Below, in pieces: positions 47,765-60,189 of a stretch of 64,000 nucleotides of DNA. Position numbers and translations under genes: made by a program. The DNA comes from Dendrocalamus latiflorus (taxonomy: Eukaryota; Streptophyta; Magnoliopsida; Poales; Poaceae), in NCBI GenBank assembly GCA_017311315.1, contig CM029654.1, positions 22,341,879 through 22,405,878 of the forward strand, written 5' to 3'. Each line of letters starts with the position of its first letter. The stretch's first letter is position 1. Under the pieces are notes generated by a model, which was not told the DNA's origin, did no database searches, and saw nothing but the letters and a program-made list of their open reading frames with translations.

Positions 47765-50700
47765 TTAGGGGGTTGGGACGGTCGGCCACGTGCCCGCACG
47801 AGGAATTTTTTAAAACAATTATTTTTATTTAGAACTACAAAAAGATATGTGTAAATTGTTTTTTTACTTTTAATCTCATGTCACCGCACGGTTGGATAAC
47901 TTGGGCTAATCGCCCAACCTTAGACGACAAGTGGCCAAGTCGTCTAACGGTTTGGCGATTTTAAATAATTATGTAATTATCGTATTAATCCAATGAAAAT
48001 AATTATAGGGGAGTAAATGGCATTTTTTATAGGTAATACATTTAAGAAATCTTATTTGTTGTTTTTTTTAAATAAAAAGACTGACAATGTCATTTATAGG
48101 TAGGGAATGGCTGCATGTCGTAGGTAGAGGATGGGTTTGGGTGAGTATTTATAGGGGAGGAAGAGGCGGGAGTGGAAAATGTTTTGGTAGAATAGGCACG
48201 GAGACGGAGAGGTGGAGCTACAATCCGTGGGTAGGGTTAGTGGGTTTCTATTGGCTGAGATTGGGTTGAGATGATCGACGAGCCTAGCGGTCAGGGACAT
48301 AATTAACAAGAACCGTATGTGAAATACAATTAAGAAGTCTGATGATACAAGGTTCAGAAAAAATAATAAGGTAGATTTGGTCTGCTAAACGATATGCCAC
48401 GTCAAGTCCAGTTAAAAAGAGAAAGATGATGTATGGCTCAAAAAATAATAAGGTGGGCTTTAAGATTTTAGATGAATTTAGGAGAAAGAATCAATAGATT
48501 CGGAGTTCGGATGACAAAGAACGAGTTATCGGAAGATCGGTTGGAAAGGAATTTATTGGGAAGTATCAAACGAAGGTATAGTTCTTAAGATCTTCTTTTT
48601 GGCTGGATTTCTGGTTTGATAGAGTGCAACACAAGTGGGAAATGAGGAGAGGAGGTTGCGGTTCAATTTATAGGTGAAGAGGAGCAAAGGAATTGAATGA
48701 CGATGTAAGTATTGGAATAAAAGCAATGCCGGTTTCAACTTTGCATGCAAGAAACTGAAAAACTGAAATTTTGATGATTAAAACTGAAATATAAATGATG
48801 TTTGGCAATGATTAAAGGTGTTCTTGCTGCATACCAATTAATTTGTTGTAAGGAATTAATTTTGTTTGCGTGCATGCATGGTTCACGGTGGATTTAGCTG
48901 AAGAACAGAGTGTTTGCTGGTCTGACGCGGGGAGGTGAATAGCAAAGGTACGAAGAAGATATATTAGGCTAAAAGACAATAGTCCAAATGCTTGAAAATA
49001 ATCTATGGCACTGGGTGGTGAGAAGTTAAGCGTGCTTGAACAAAAGAAAACTTTGGCCTCGGAGGGAAATCTCATTATTCCTTTTTGTTTTTAGAAAAAG
49101 AGAAGTGCCAAGAAAAATATTTGGATCTAGAAAATTTTTGAATGGATTTTATGGAGATTTTGCAAGGTTTAAATTTGAATTTTGGAAGTGCACAGAAAAT
49201 TTGGAATGGAACTGAGGCTTTGAAAATGAACTAGGTATTGGATTTTGAAATTTAAATTTTAAAATATCAAATAAATTTCAAATATTTAAAAGGTGGCAAA
49301 AATGGATAGTTGGAATCTTTGATGAATTTAGAAATTTGAACGGGCTCAAACAGAGTTAAAACGAAAGAGAACGGGCTTCTGGAAGTTTAAAACTAAAGAA
49401 AAAAGAGAAAGACTGATTTTCAGATTTATTTTTATACTGAAAAATCCATTTATGACGTCAGCAATATTTAAATTTTTGGCGGGAATTATTTTAAAACGGA
49501 AATGCTGACAAGGCAGGGGCGCCGACATGGCCGGCCACGTGGCTATCACTCGGCCGCCATGTGGGCATGGCCGGCTGACATGGCCGAGCCGAGTGGGCGG
49601 CACACGGGGCGGCGCACTTGCCGGAGTGCGAGGGCTTGGCGGCGGCCGGCGAGGGGTGTCGGGGGTAGAGGAGGCGGCGGCGATTCCGGGGCTTACCGGC
49701 GCCGGACTCGGTGTGGCCGGAGGGAGGCGGCGGCGGAGGAGAGAGAAGACAGCGGCGATGGATTATGAGGCGACGGCTCCGGCGGTTGGGGCGTTGGCCG
49801 AGGGGTGGAGGAGGTAGTGGAGGTGGCGACGGTTCGGCTCCTACCCGGCGCCGAGCTCGAGGAAGACCGTATGCGGCCGGTGAGGGGAGAGAAGGCGGTG
49901 GTGGCGGCGGGCTCCGGTGGGCGAGGCACTCGGGTGAGGTGGGGAAAGGCGGAGGAGGGAGAGGGGCGCGAAATGAGGCGCCCCGGGGGTTTTTATAGGG
50001 GGACGGGGATGAGCGGCATTAATGTCGGCGCGGCGCACAGGGGACTCGAGGCGGCGGTGGCTTGGGAAGGGAAAGCAACGGGGCGGCGCCATAAAGGGGC
50101 GGCGGGGGTGCGGCGGCGAGGTGGGGAGCCGAGGCGGTGTCTTGGGGAGAGAGACGGCCGGGAACCGAAGCGTGGCGCGGCATTAATGGTGGCGGCGGGA
50201 GGTAGGAGATGATGGGAGGTTGAAGGAGCTCATGACAGGTGGGGCCCACCTGTCGATGAGAGAGGACAGGAGATGAATGGCTGAGTGGCCGGATGGATGA
50301 CACGTGGCGAAGAGAGAGATCTCGGGCGTTGGATTTGAATGAAGGGTTACATTATAGTAGACGGCTGAGATTAGATCAGGGAGAGAGATGGATTGAATCC
50401 GGGCATGACACGTGTCGGCCTGAGATTAATCTGGATTAAATTTTCAGAAAATACCAGAAATTTTTACAAATACTTAGAAAATAGTAAATAATGTTTAACA
50501 AATTCCAGAAAAATTCATAGAATATTTCTAGATCTATTTTAGACTTAGGAGAAATATTTTTAATTCCAATTTGCCTTTAATAATTTTATAAAATACCTTT
50601 TTGACTTTTTAAAATTGATTTTCCATAAAATTCTCAAAAATTCTATAAAATGCTTTAGACTTACTAAAAATATTTCCAACTTAAATTTTGTGTTTTAAAT

Positions 50701-50839
50701 TATTACAAAAATACTTTTTATCTTTGAAATTGATTTTAAAAGCCTGAAAAGCATAAAAAATCCAAATAAAATTCAAATACTTTAAAATAATTAATTTGAA
50801 ATTTAATTTTTAAAGAAAGCGAATTTTTGGGATGTTACA
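47765..50839 (-). mobile_element. LTR-like sequence in reverse orientation, no ORF
   Basis: Ends (plus strand) TTTTTGGGATGTTACA at 50839, the reverse complement of TGTAACATCCCAAAAA, the same start as the element at 14431. Order from that end is AT-rich (50.3-50.8 kb), GC-rich (49.5-50.3 kb), then mixed. The left boundary is unknown and no matching duplication to TTAGG at 50840 was found. GC-rich ORFs at 49.5-50.2 kb are composition artefacts. Confidence 0.4.
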
Positions 50840-52300
50840 TTAGGGTTCTTTGGATTTGGATTAAACAAAAAAATAAAGGAAATTTGAAAATCTATTTCTA
50901 TAGAAATATTATATGTGAGGTTTTGGTTCAACGTAAAGGTTGTGAGAGTTTCGCTAAAATTCCTATAGATTGGTGTACTTTCATAGAAATTTTGGAGGAA
51001 AGCTAATATCCACTCAAACCTGTTGGAAATTTTTCTTTTTGAGTCTATGACAACTATGGAATACTTATTATTCATTTTTGTGTTTCTAATTCCGACAGGA
51101 TTTAACAAAGCATGACATCCAATTCCTACGTTTTTCATATTGATGTGTTTCTCAATTCCCGTTTTCCAAAAAGACGCTTAGTCGAAGCGAAAATTCCTTG
51201 TTAGAAAATTATTTTTCATCCTATTGCCTAGGCAAGTGATGGTGATCCAACCAGGGTCAGGAGTGTGCACAATAGACCAGACCTCGAGCATGTAGGTCCA
51301 TAATACTTGTAAATGGGTGGTCCTTTCGGGCTTAGGCCCTGTTTTTTGCCCACAGGTCTAACCCCAAGCCAGAAAATGATAAAATAATAAAATTTATTTA
51401 GGAAAACAATTTTAAATATTTTTATACAAAATATTTTATTTGTAAAAATGGTTTTTGGGCTTAATAGATAATTAAGAAAAAATATATCACAAAGTAATAC
51501 AAATAATTCAACTCACGAAAATAATAGATAATTAATGAAAATAAGATATTTTATTGCTAATGAATTCCTTTGTTTCAACTTAAATGCAGTAAATTATATT
51601 CATATGTGCATACATGATACAATATGTTGTTAGTTTGTCTAGATTGTTGTAAATCAAGCCTTCTAGTCCCATTAGCATGGACATTTACCTAAATGGCTCA
51701 TTAGACCCAGCACATGAGTAGTTAATGGTACCATATTGGTTACAGAACATAAATGCACAATGGCATTAAACACAAATATAGGGCAATACCTCTCATTGTA
51801 CACACCAATCCTCTCATATAGTACAAATATAAGTCTAATGAAGTGGAGGCTCCAAGGATACATCTATCTCTCTTTTGTGTTCGTTGTTCTTCATCCATTC
51901 TTGTGTTGATTGTGTGTGTGAGTGGAAATGTTTGATCTTCGTGTTATTTGCAAGAACTATTTACAAATTGAATCTACCACTTATAACAAAGATAAAAGTA
52001 GTGCCTAATTGTTGGAACGACCATGCAGATACCATTTTGGGTTGCTCATGTGACATATTATCCCAAACAAAAGAATCCAACATTAAACTATGGGGAAAAT
52101 CATAACTTGTCATTCAACTGTTGTAATAGCACCTATGTTCCCTTGAATTGTTTATTTTAGAGAGAGCCTTGAATTAAATTTGAATGAATTGGAACTTCAT
52201 TAGCTCAATATCACCACATATCCCATAGTTCCTTGGAAATATTTTTTTTGGGTTATGCGTTGGCCATCGAACTCAACAAATAATATTCATCGAAGAAGGA
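50840..52300. other. Intergenic AT-rich DNA, no gene recognised
   Basis: Low-complexity AT-rich sequence with no coding or RNA signature. A short MITE-like segment may lie at about 50845-51175. The last part may be leader sequence of the Copia gag remnant that follows. Confidence 0.4.
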
Positions 52301-52309
52301 TAGTGCGGT

Positions 52310-53223
52310 GACGTTGTCATACCCACAACTCACCCACATGAACTACACGATTTGGGCAATGAAAATGCGAGTCGCTCTTTAGACTCAAAACATGTGGGAA
52401 GCAGTGAAGCCTTGTGCCCGGAGTACCAGAAGGATCAGATGGTGTTGTATGCCATCTATCAATTTATGTCGCAGTACATCATGTCTTCCTCACCGAGAAA
52501 GGCACTGCGAAGTCAGCTTGGGAGGCAATCAAGATGGCGCACATGGGGCACAAGTGCGTGTGCGAAGCCAAGTTTCAGACCCTCCAGAGAGACTTCGAGG
52601 GGCTGAACATGGAGGAAAGGGAGTCCATTAAAAACTTCACCAGTTGGGTGACGTCGATCGTCACCAACATTCGAGCGTTGGGTGACACCATGGTACATAA
52701 AATTGCCATTGTTTGCAGGTTTCTTCGTGCTGCCACGACGCACTATATGCAGCTCGTTACCTCTATCGAGCAATGCATGGACTTGAAGAGCCTCACAGTC
52801 AAGACCTCGTCAATCGGTACAAAGCTTACAACGCCTGTGTCTGAAATAGTTCCAACGATGCAAAACAAAGCGAGCATCTGTTGCTCATAAGCACGCAATG
52901 GGAGACCTTCAATAAGGAGAAGAATAGCGGCGCGAAGAAGAACCATGATCATGAAGATGGCCACGTCAAAGATGGTGGTGGTCATAGAGACGACCATGAC
53001 AACCACGAGGATGACAGTGACTCCGACACCAGCGAGCGCAAGTCCAACAAGAAGAAGGTAAAGTGCTACAATTGTGGCATACGTGGACAATTTGCCAGCG
53101 AGTGCCATAAGCTGAAGAACGAGGAGGCATATCTCATTACAAATGATGCCAATGATGAACCAGCACTGCTCTGAAGTTCGGTGAGAAGGTACTCAAGAAT
53201 AATGACAACAAGATTAGGGGTGA
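52310..53223 (+). pseudogene. Copia gag remnant joined directly to a 3' LTR
   Basis: Gag pieces: LTHMNYTIWAMKMRVAL then a stop, GTAKSAWEAIKMAHMGH, LQRDFEGLNMEERESIKNF and AATTHYMQLVTSIEQCMDLK. A basic region follows and a zinc knuckle CYNCGIRGQFASEC near 53063-53105 in which the His is replaced by Gln. Frameshifts separate the parts. After gag there is no protease, integrase or RT: the DNA goes straight to a purine-rich AAGATTAGGGGTGA tract and an LTR start at 53227, so pol is deleted. Confidence 0.72.
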
Positions 53224-53226
53224 TTG

Positions 53227-53860
53227 TTGGAATTAATCTTGTTATGTTGTTGGTTGTGGTTGGTGTCAAGTACTCGGTGTATACGAGTACTACATGGTCA
53301 TGTCAAGTACTCAGTGTGTACAAGTACTATGTGATCGTGTAGACTACTCGGTTTGTTCGAGTACTGCGTGGTCGTATCGAGTACTCAATGTGTTCGAGTA
53401 TTACGTGGTCATGTCTAGTACTCGGTGTGTTCAAGTAGTATGTAGTTGGTGAGTTCGAGTGCTATAGTGGTCGTAGCTACAGTATACCGGTTGCAGCTAT
53501 AGGGAACCGATCGTATGACATAGTGAACCGATCGTAGCTATAGTAAACTAGTCGTAGGGGTAGTTGAAGCTACAATGAACCAGTCGGTGGTCAAAAGACT
53601 ATAGTACTGACTCAGTGTGAGCGCCTCCTCCCTGTTGCACCTGGTTCTCCCACCCGCATTGATCACGAGTGTTCGCCGCCACCTCCCTTCATTCGTAGCC
53701 TACTTTCCTCCACCGTCGACGTGATCTACAGCAGGGCTCGGCTATTGCCTCCCTCTATTTACAGCGTTGCCGCCTATCCCCCTACTGCACCATTGCCTCC
53801 GTCCATTCTTCCACGTCGTCACCACCGGCCGAGGTAAGACACGGTTCCTCTCTCCCTATA
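53227..53860 (+). repeat. Probable 3' LTR with AGTACTCGGTGTGTTCGAGTACT-like repeats
   Basis: Starts TGTTGGAATTAATCTTG after a polypurine-like tract. About 53260-53460 is a degenerate ~40-bp tandem array of (T/C)AAGTACTCGGTGTGT(T/A)CGAGTACT palindromic units, then CGTAGCTATAGT(A/G)AACC repeats. The 5' LTR is not in the window and the right edge is approximate. Confidence 0.55.
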
Positions 53861-54060
53861 GAATTTAGAGTAACTTGGCTGTGCAATGTAAAAAATTCTC
53901 TATGTCCCCATAGAATTTATGGTAACTCAGACATGGTAAAATAGATTTTTGAATTGTAGATGCCAATTTATCACCCGTAGAATTAATGCTCGCTAAGGTT
54001 ATGAGCATCTTGTATTATTTTGTTATTCTGTCACCTATAAAATTTGTAGCAGCATGGAAT

Positions 54061-57000
54061 CTGTGAGTGATGAGAGCGTGCCATTGGGATTTGCCAAGAA
54101 AAGAAAGCCTCAATAAGCACAAGGAGAGACTTGAAGAATTATCATAAAGAGCTATGAAGTTATATTAAGTCATCAGATGCTCAGATGTTTGTTAACAACC
54201 TTTATAGAAAAAATGATATAAATCCTTCATTCTACTTTGATTATATTGTTGATGACAAGGGTAGGTTGGCACATGTATTTTGAATGGATAGTACACGTCG
54301 AAGGAATTATGTCCATTTTAGAGATCTTGTCTCGTTTGATTTTACATAAAACATAACCATTACAAACATGATCTTCACACCATTCACTGGAGTAAATCAT
54401 CATAAGGTATGTGTCTTGCTTGGGGCTGCATTATTAATCAATGAGAAGACTAAGACGTACATATGGTTGTTTTGTATATGTTTGAAAGCAATAGGAGAAA
54501 TTGCACCTAGGCTCATCATAACCGATTAAGATACTGGCATGAACATTATAATTTCTATTGTCTTCCCTTCTAGTATGCATAGGTTATGCATTTGCATATT
54601 TTGAAAAAGCTTCCAGTGAAGGTTCCACCACATTTAAGGGAAAACCCTTTATTGTACCAACATGTTAACTCATGTGTATGGGCCTCAAAAACTCTAGAGG
54701 AATTTGACAAACAATTTTCTTCCATTATTTCTTATTTTGGTTTGGAATCTAATGAGTGGTTGGCTACTCAGTACTGAATCCATGCATCATGGGTACCCGC
54801 TTACCTTAAATATGTATTCTTTGTGGGAATCCTTAGAACCACTTCAAGGTTAGAGATTTCAAACTCTTTCTTCAATCAATTTATTGGATTCAAAAAATAT
54901 TTTCGTGGAGTTTTGGATCAGATTTGTTAATGTAGTGGAAGAACAACGTCAAAATGAGTTGGAATCTAGCAATGCCACGTTATACACAATGCCTGTGTTG
55001 CATACTACTTGGCCAATAAAGAAGCATGAAGTATGGTCTTCACATTGTTGGATCAAGGATAACCGATTAGAAGGGGTGAATACGAGGTTCTTAAAATTTT
55101 CTTACTTTCTAAAACTAATTTCTTTAAGTTAAGAATTAAGCAAGAATTCTATAATTCTAGACTTACACAATTCTAGTAAGCCTAAATCACCACAAGTCAA
55201 GTCTCTAAAATTCTAGCTTAACAAGATATAACAATTTTAATAGCTAGAAATGTAAGTGCAAAAATAGAGACAAAGAAATAACCAAAAGGAGACACATGGT
55301 GTTTTTGACGTGGTATTGAAGACTTGTCATTCTTCACTAATCCACATTGAGAAAAGGCCAATCAAATTGGACCAACTCCACGAATTAAACCTCACTCCTC
55401 GAACCCCCTAGTGGTTATTCTTCCTCTGCTCTAGAGATGATGAACACCGAGCCATTCACAATTGGTGCCAGGCCTCTTCACAATCTTCTTGAAGAGATCA
55501 CCATGCAAAACTCCCACCAAGCCGTCTAGGTGCCGGTAAGCACCAAGAGTAATAAATCACGACCTTCGTTTGACAGATCTCAAGAGCCAAGGATCAAAAC
55601 TTGGAATGAATGCACTTGAATTGGCTCAACTACCTCAAATGAATACAATACGTGCATATAAGGTGTGTAGAGTGTGCTCCTAGCTAAGGATAATAAATGA
55701 AGTCTCTAACCCTGTCCTTGAGATGGTGGAGGTGTATTTATCCCTCCACCAACCAAATTCGACCGTTTGAGCGATCATAAAAAAAGGGAAAATCAAAAGT
55801 ACTACCGTTGTAAGGCCGTACTATCGCACTTTCCTATAATGGCTGCAATAGGTGTAATTAATGTGTTCTGAACTAGCCCTTATCATGCGGCACAGTACTA
55901 CTGCTATTGTAAGTGCGGTAGTTTCGATATTTCGGTAGTACTGCTTCCTTCGAGCGGTACTACCATTTTTCTTAAGGGCCAAAAGTGGCCCTCTCAGGAA
56001 ATAATGTACCACCATCTATTTTTTGTCCTTCTAGGATGTGGTAGTACCGCTCAAGATTTGCGGTCATACCACGATGCGGTAGTAACGCCAATTGAACTTC
56101 GGTACTACCGTTTCTAGGGGAGCAAACATGCTCCAAAAGTACCTCTTTGGAAAATACGTACCACCAACTAAAAAATGGTTTGACCGGGGTGTGATAGTAA
56201 TGCACCAATTTCCTGTCATATCGCACTGTGGTAGTACCGCGAAGCAAACTCCGGTACTACCAATTTTTCTAAGAATGCATAGTTGGCTTTCATTTTAAAT
56301 TCTAAGTGCATGCATGATTATAACTTGATCCAATGGCACAAGAATATGCTATCAAGCTACTTAGTCATGATCCCTCTTAATAATATGGCATTTAACCTAA
56401 AATCCAGTCTTCCAACCTTTCCTCCTAAGACTGGTAAAAATTAAAAGATCTTAGGCTATTGATACCTTTGCCTTGGACCATGTTGATCTTCATATTAATC
56501 CATAGCATACATCTCCAGGTTGTCACACTCATCACTGGGAGTAAATCTTTAAACACTCGATAAACATGTAAGTCCCATATTCATATTTTGTCATTAATTA
56601 CTAAAACAATTTTTAGGAGCCTAGATGCTTTCACACGTTCGTTGTCTTCACCGAGTTTCATAAAAAAGTGTTTGCTACTCGGGAGCATTGCAATGTGGAG
56701 AACATGAAAACCGCAGGAGAGTACAAAATCACAATAGTTAGCAATGACTCAAACAAGGTAAGAGAGGTACACTGCAACCTTACAACAAAAGATGCCAAAT
56801 GCTCCTACATGTTCTTCGAGTCATTTGGAATTGCTTGAAACCATATCATCTGTGTGTCACAGAGTCCATCACTTAAGGATCTACCAAGCCCACTTGTTTT
56901 AAATAGGTGGACTAAAATGGTAACTAAGGACGACGTTTTAGATGGAGAGGGCAATTTGTTGCAAGAAAAACTGAGGGGTGTAATAGAAATATCTAAAGAC

Positions 57001-57400
57001 AAGTTGGCTTCAACAAATACGCAGCAAGATGGAGCAATTAGTTCACCATACTGGAGGAATAGATGAAGGCTTCAAATTTCTTAGGGATAAGTTTGTCACA
57101 TTTGGGGAAGAAGTGACTCCTCTGATGCCTGAGAATGTGGTAAGTATAACTGAAGAAATTGAAACATTTGCAGGTTATCCCATCCCTAGGGAAGTCAACA
57201 TAAAGCCACTAAATGATGTTAACTCCAAGGGTAAGTGCAAAAGAATAAAGCCGAGACAGAAAATAAAGATAGAAGTGATGAAGGATGAGAATATGGATAA
57301 CAAAACATGGGTGCCACGCATGTGCAAGTCATGTAAGGAGATTGTGTACCATGACATTTGCAATTACCCTTTGAGGAGGACATCACAATGATAAAGGTAA
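54061..57400 (+). pseudogene. FAR1/FHY3-like (MULE transposase-derived) gene, dead and interrupted
   Basis: Starts MESVSDESVPLGFAKKRKPQ. In several frames it shows blocks of the FAR1-related family: DAQMFVNNLYRKNDINPSFY, then HKVCVLLGAALLINEKTKTY, KKLPVKVPPHLRENPLLYQH and LEEFDKQFSSIISYFGLESN of the MULE transposase domain, and later EYKITIVSNDSNKVREVHCN with CSYMFFESFGI, where the SWIM zinc motif Cys-His set is damaged. The C-terminal LPSPLVLNRWTKMVTKD and CKSCKEIVYHDICNYP follow. At least eight stops or shifts are present. A ~1.5-kb repeat (55066-56632) splits it. It could be a retired host FAR1 relative or a MULE transposase. Confidence 0.68.
55066..56632. mobile_element. Unclassified grass repeat inserted in the FAR1-like pseudogene
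   Basis: Its left edge GAAGGGGTGAATACGAGG and right edge TTAGGAGCCTAGATGCTTTCAC resemble ends of a repeat common in grass genomes (memory, not checked). The middle has many GGTAGTACCG and CGGTACTACC palindromes (55800-56260). No ORF. The precise edges come from where the FAR1-like reading resumes. Confidence 0.5.
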
Positions 57401-59920
57401 TGAAGACAAAATTTGTTCTCAGATTTTTTGCATTTATCCTTTTACTAACATTTTTTATTGTTTCAGTGTCAGGAAGCGCGACAGCAAGAAGGGTATCGAC
57501 CTAGGAATTTTAAGAAACTATTCTAGCTGATTTGAGGACTAGATGAAAGAAGCTCCAATTATTGTTTTTGTTTTTTTCCTCTTTGTGTATTGATGGTGAT
57601 GCTATGTATACTGCTATTGTCTTTAAGTAATATATGGGAATCTTGCATGTTTGAATGATCAATGTCAGTATTTCCACTGGGCTGTAGCTTTTCCTACTCA
57701 ATGAGGTATTTTATCACTAATGGAAATCCTAGAGAATTATTGATGGTGATGCTATGTGTACATTGTCTTTAAGAGATATGTGGGAATCTTGCATGCTTGA
57801 ATGATCGATGTCAATATTTCCACTGGGCTATAGTTTTTCCTTCTCAATGAGGTATTTTAAAACTAATGGAGATCCCAGAAAATTACAAAGTTTTGAGTTT
57901 AGAATTTCCCATATACAATCCTAGAGAGAATGAAATAAAAATAACTTATAGGGAACTTCGACATTCTAACGTCCAATTTGCTGCTCATGTGCTAGTACTT
58001 GGGAATGCCATATTTGTAACTTGTATGCTTCCTTCGACATGTTTTCCTACTCTCCAACTTGTGGGAATGCTTCTAATAAATTTTTTAATCTGGAATGAGT
58101 GTCAGGTTAAAATCTGGAATTAGCTTGAGTCATGCATTAGCTTTGCATTAGCTTGTGTCAAGTTTCCTACAGGAATGGATTTGCATTACCTTATGTTAGA
58201 TTGCTACAGAAATGGCTTTGCATTTGCTACAGGAATGTCATATGGTTGTTAGCATTGAAGCCGAGACTCAGTATTTTCCGTGTTAGCTGTTAGCGGTTAG
58301 CGTCATTGATTCACTCAACATGGCTATTGTAATAAAGATTCAGTGGTCCCTACTGATTACATGATAAATTCAGTGCCTATACATGATCAATTTAGTGTAT
58401 TTCAAAAACTTCCTGTTACCCTACTGATTTCATTTTCCTGTTTCAGTGATTCAATTGTACCCTGCTAATTTCATTCTTCTGTTACTGTTCATTGTCCAGA
58501 AACATACAAACATCACAAAGCCATGCCTATCATTCTTCCGGTGAATCTCATCGCACAAGGCACAATCCACACTTTTTCTGCAAAACGATACATACATCAC
58601 AAAGCACCACCTCAAATACATTCCCCATCCATCATGGAAATTGCACATAGCATTTAGCCCTAGGCTTCCTAATACAAATTGCATAGAAAAGGCATCTAAA
58701 TCCAACAAAATTTCCAGTCCTGGAGGGAGATCTCAGTAGTCACACTTTGTTATGTGCATTATTACCTTGGCTTCAATTCACATGTCACATTACACAATTT
58801 GTTGCTACAATTCACATCCAAATTTTCACAGAAGATTGTGTTATATGCATGCTCAGTATTTAAAACACACCTAACAAATAAGGCATAAATAGAAGCATGT
58901 ACAATCACACCTCTACTCAACAACTTTGGATCACAACAATAACAAGACATAGATGATTGCGGAACTTTGGGCACACAATCATTCACAATTTTCTTAGTAA
59001 TCAGGCAAGTATTGGAGGAAAACAAAAGCTAGGCTAGTAAATTCAATTCCCAGGTTCAAACACCAATGAGGAAAAATTCACAACCATTTGCACTGGCCAA
59101 CTTTTCCATTGGTGGAGGGGGGCAGCGGCCCTAGGGATAGCAGTGGGTGGCGGTGGCTCAATGGTGGAGAGGGGGTGGCAGCGCAGTCTAGTTGGGGAGG
59201 GGTGGCGGTGGCCCAGTGGTGGAAGGGGGCAACAGCGCTGATCTAGTTGAGGAGGGGGCGGCAGCCCAGTGGTGGAAGGGGTGGTGACGCCCCAATGGTG
59301 GAGAGGGGCAGTGCTTGTCCAGCGGTGCAGGGGAACGATGGTGCCCTAGTGCTGGAGAGGGGGTGCTGCCAGTCCAATGGTGGAGGGCGTGGTGGCGCAA
59401 CGTTGAGAGGAGCCCGGGTTGGAGGGAGACGTCGATGCAAAGCTGAACGTGTGGGGGTCCGTGCAGTGGCGGCCGGTGACGTGAGTGGGGGAGGCGATGG
59501 CCCGCTAACCCTAGAGGCGTGAATTGAGCCGGGAGACTAAGGCGGTTGAGGACAAAAGCGAATGAGGCGACCGGCAGGAGTTGAGGCGATGGGTGGGAGT
59601 TGAGGCAAAAGTGAGAGTCACAGTCGTGGATTTTGTGAAAAACGCATAAGTGATTAGGGGCTTCCACTCGCACGAATCTGAGCCATAGAAAATAGATTCA
59701 ATGGCCCTAGTTCACGTCTGCATGCTATCACTAAATAGTCCATTTACACTGGATATACCCCTTTATAGTTTGTGTTAAGATGTGCTCAGAAATGATCTTT
59801 GCATTATCTACCCCTACTGTCTCACCCGTTGGTGGTGCTTTGAGATCCGTGCAAGAAACAATGGGGCAATTTTCACTTTTATTTAGGAAAATCAATGGAA
59901 ATGATGATGGGACTATTTAA
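57401..59920. other. Intergenic DNA with a 150-bp tandem duplication and a GGTGG-rich block
   Basis: 57589-57738 and 57739-57886 are imperfect copies of one unit (TGATGGTGATGCTATGT...). 59110-59600 is a degenerate (C)AGTGGTGGAG(G)GGG(C)A repeat; the minus-strand ORF 59188-59673 over it is Pro/His-rich and not convincing. The rest is AT-rich with no signal. Confidence 0.45.
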
Positions 59921-60156
59921 GCCCTGTTCTTTTTCAACTTTTGGCTTTTGTTTTTGACTTTTCTACAGTAATTATCTTTTAAATGAAGTGTCTTTTTAAG
60001 ATGGGTAGTTAATTGTAGTATATATTGTATCGACTTCATTTATATCGGCAAAAACCGCACATGAGTTTCTATTACTCTATAATCTCTCACACGAACAGCC
60101 CAAAATCCACAAGCCGTAGCCAATAGTCATAAGTCTTAACCAAAAAGAACATGCCC
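59921..60156. mobile_element. MITE with GGGCATGTTCTTTTT-type ends
   Basis: About 236 bp. The left end GCCCTGTTCTTTTT and right end AAAAAGAACATGCCC are inverted repeats; flanks share TTA. The class (Harbinger or hAT) is not certain. Confidence 0.6.
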
Positions 60157-60189
60157 TTAGTCTAGGCATCACTAGGTATGTAGGCCTAT

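Noticed and set aside
49502..50303. Several overlapping ORFs on both strands
   Set aside because: GC-rich part of an LTR-like sequence; no conserved motif, all frames partly open.
59188..59673. 161-codon Pro/His-rich minus-strand ORF
   Set aside because: Lies over a degenerate GTGGTGGAGGGGG repeat; peptide is repetitive with no domain.
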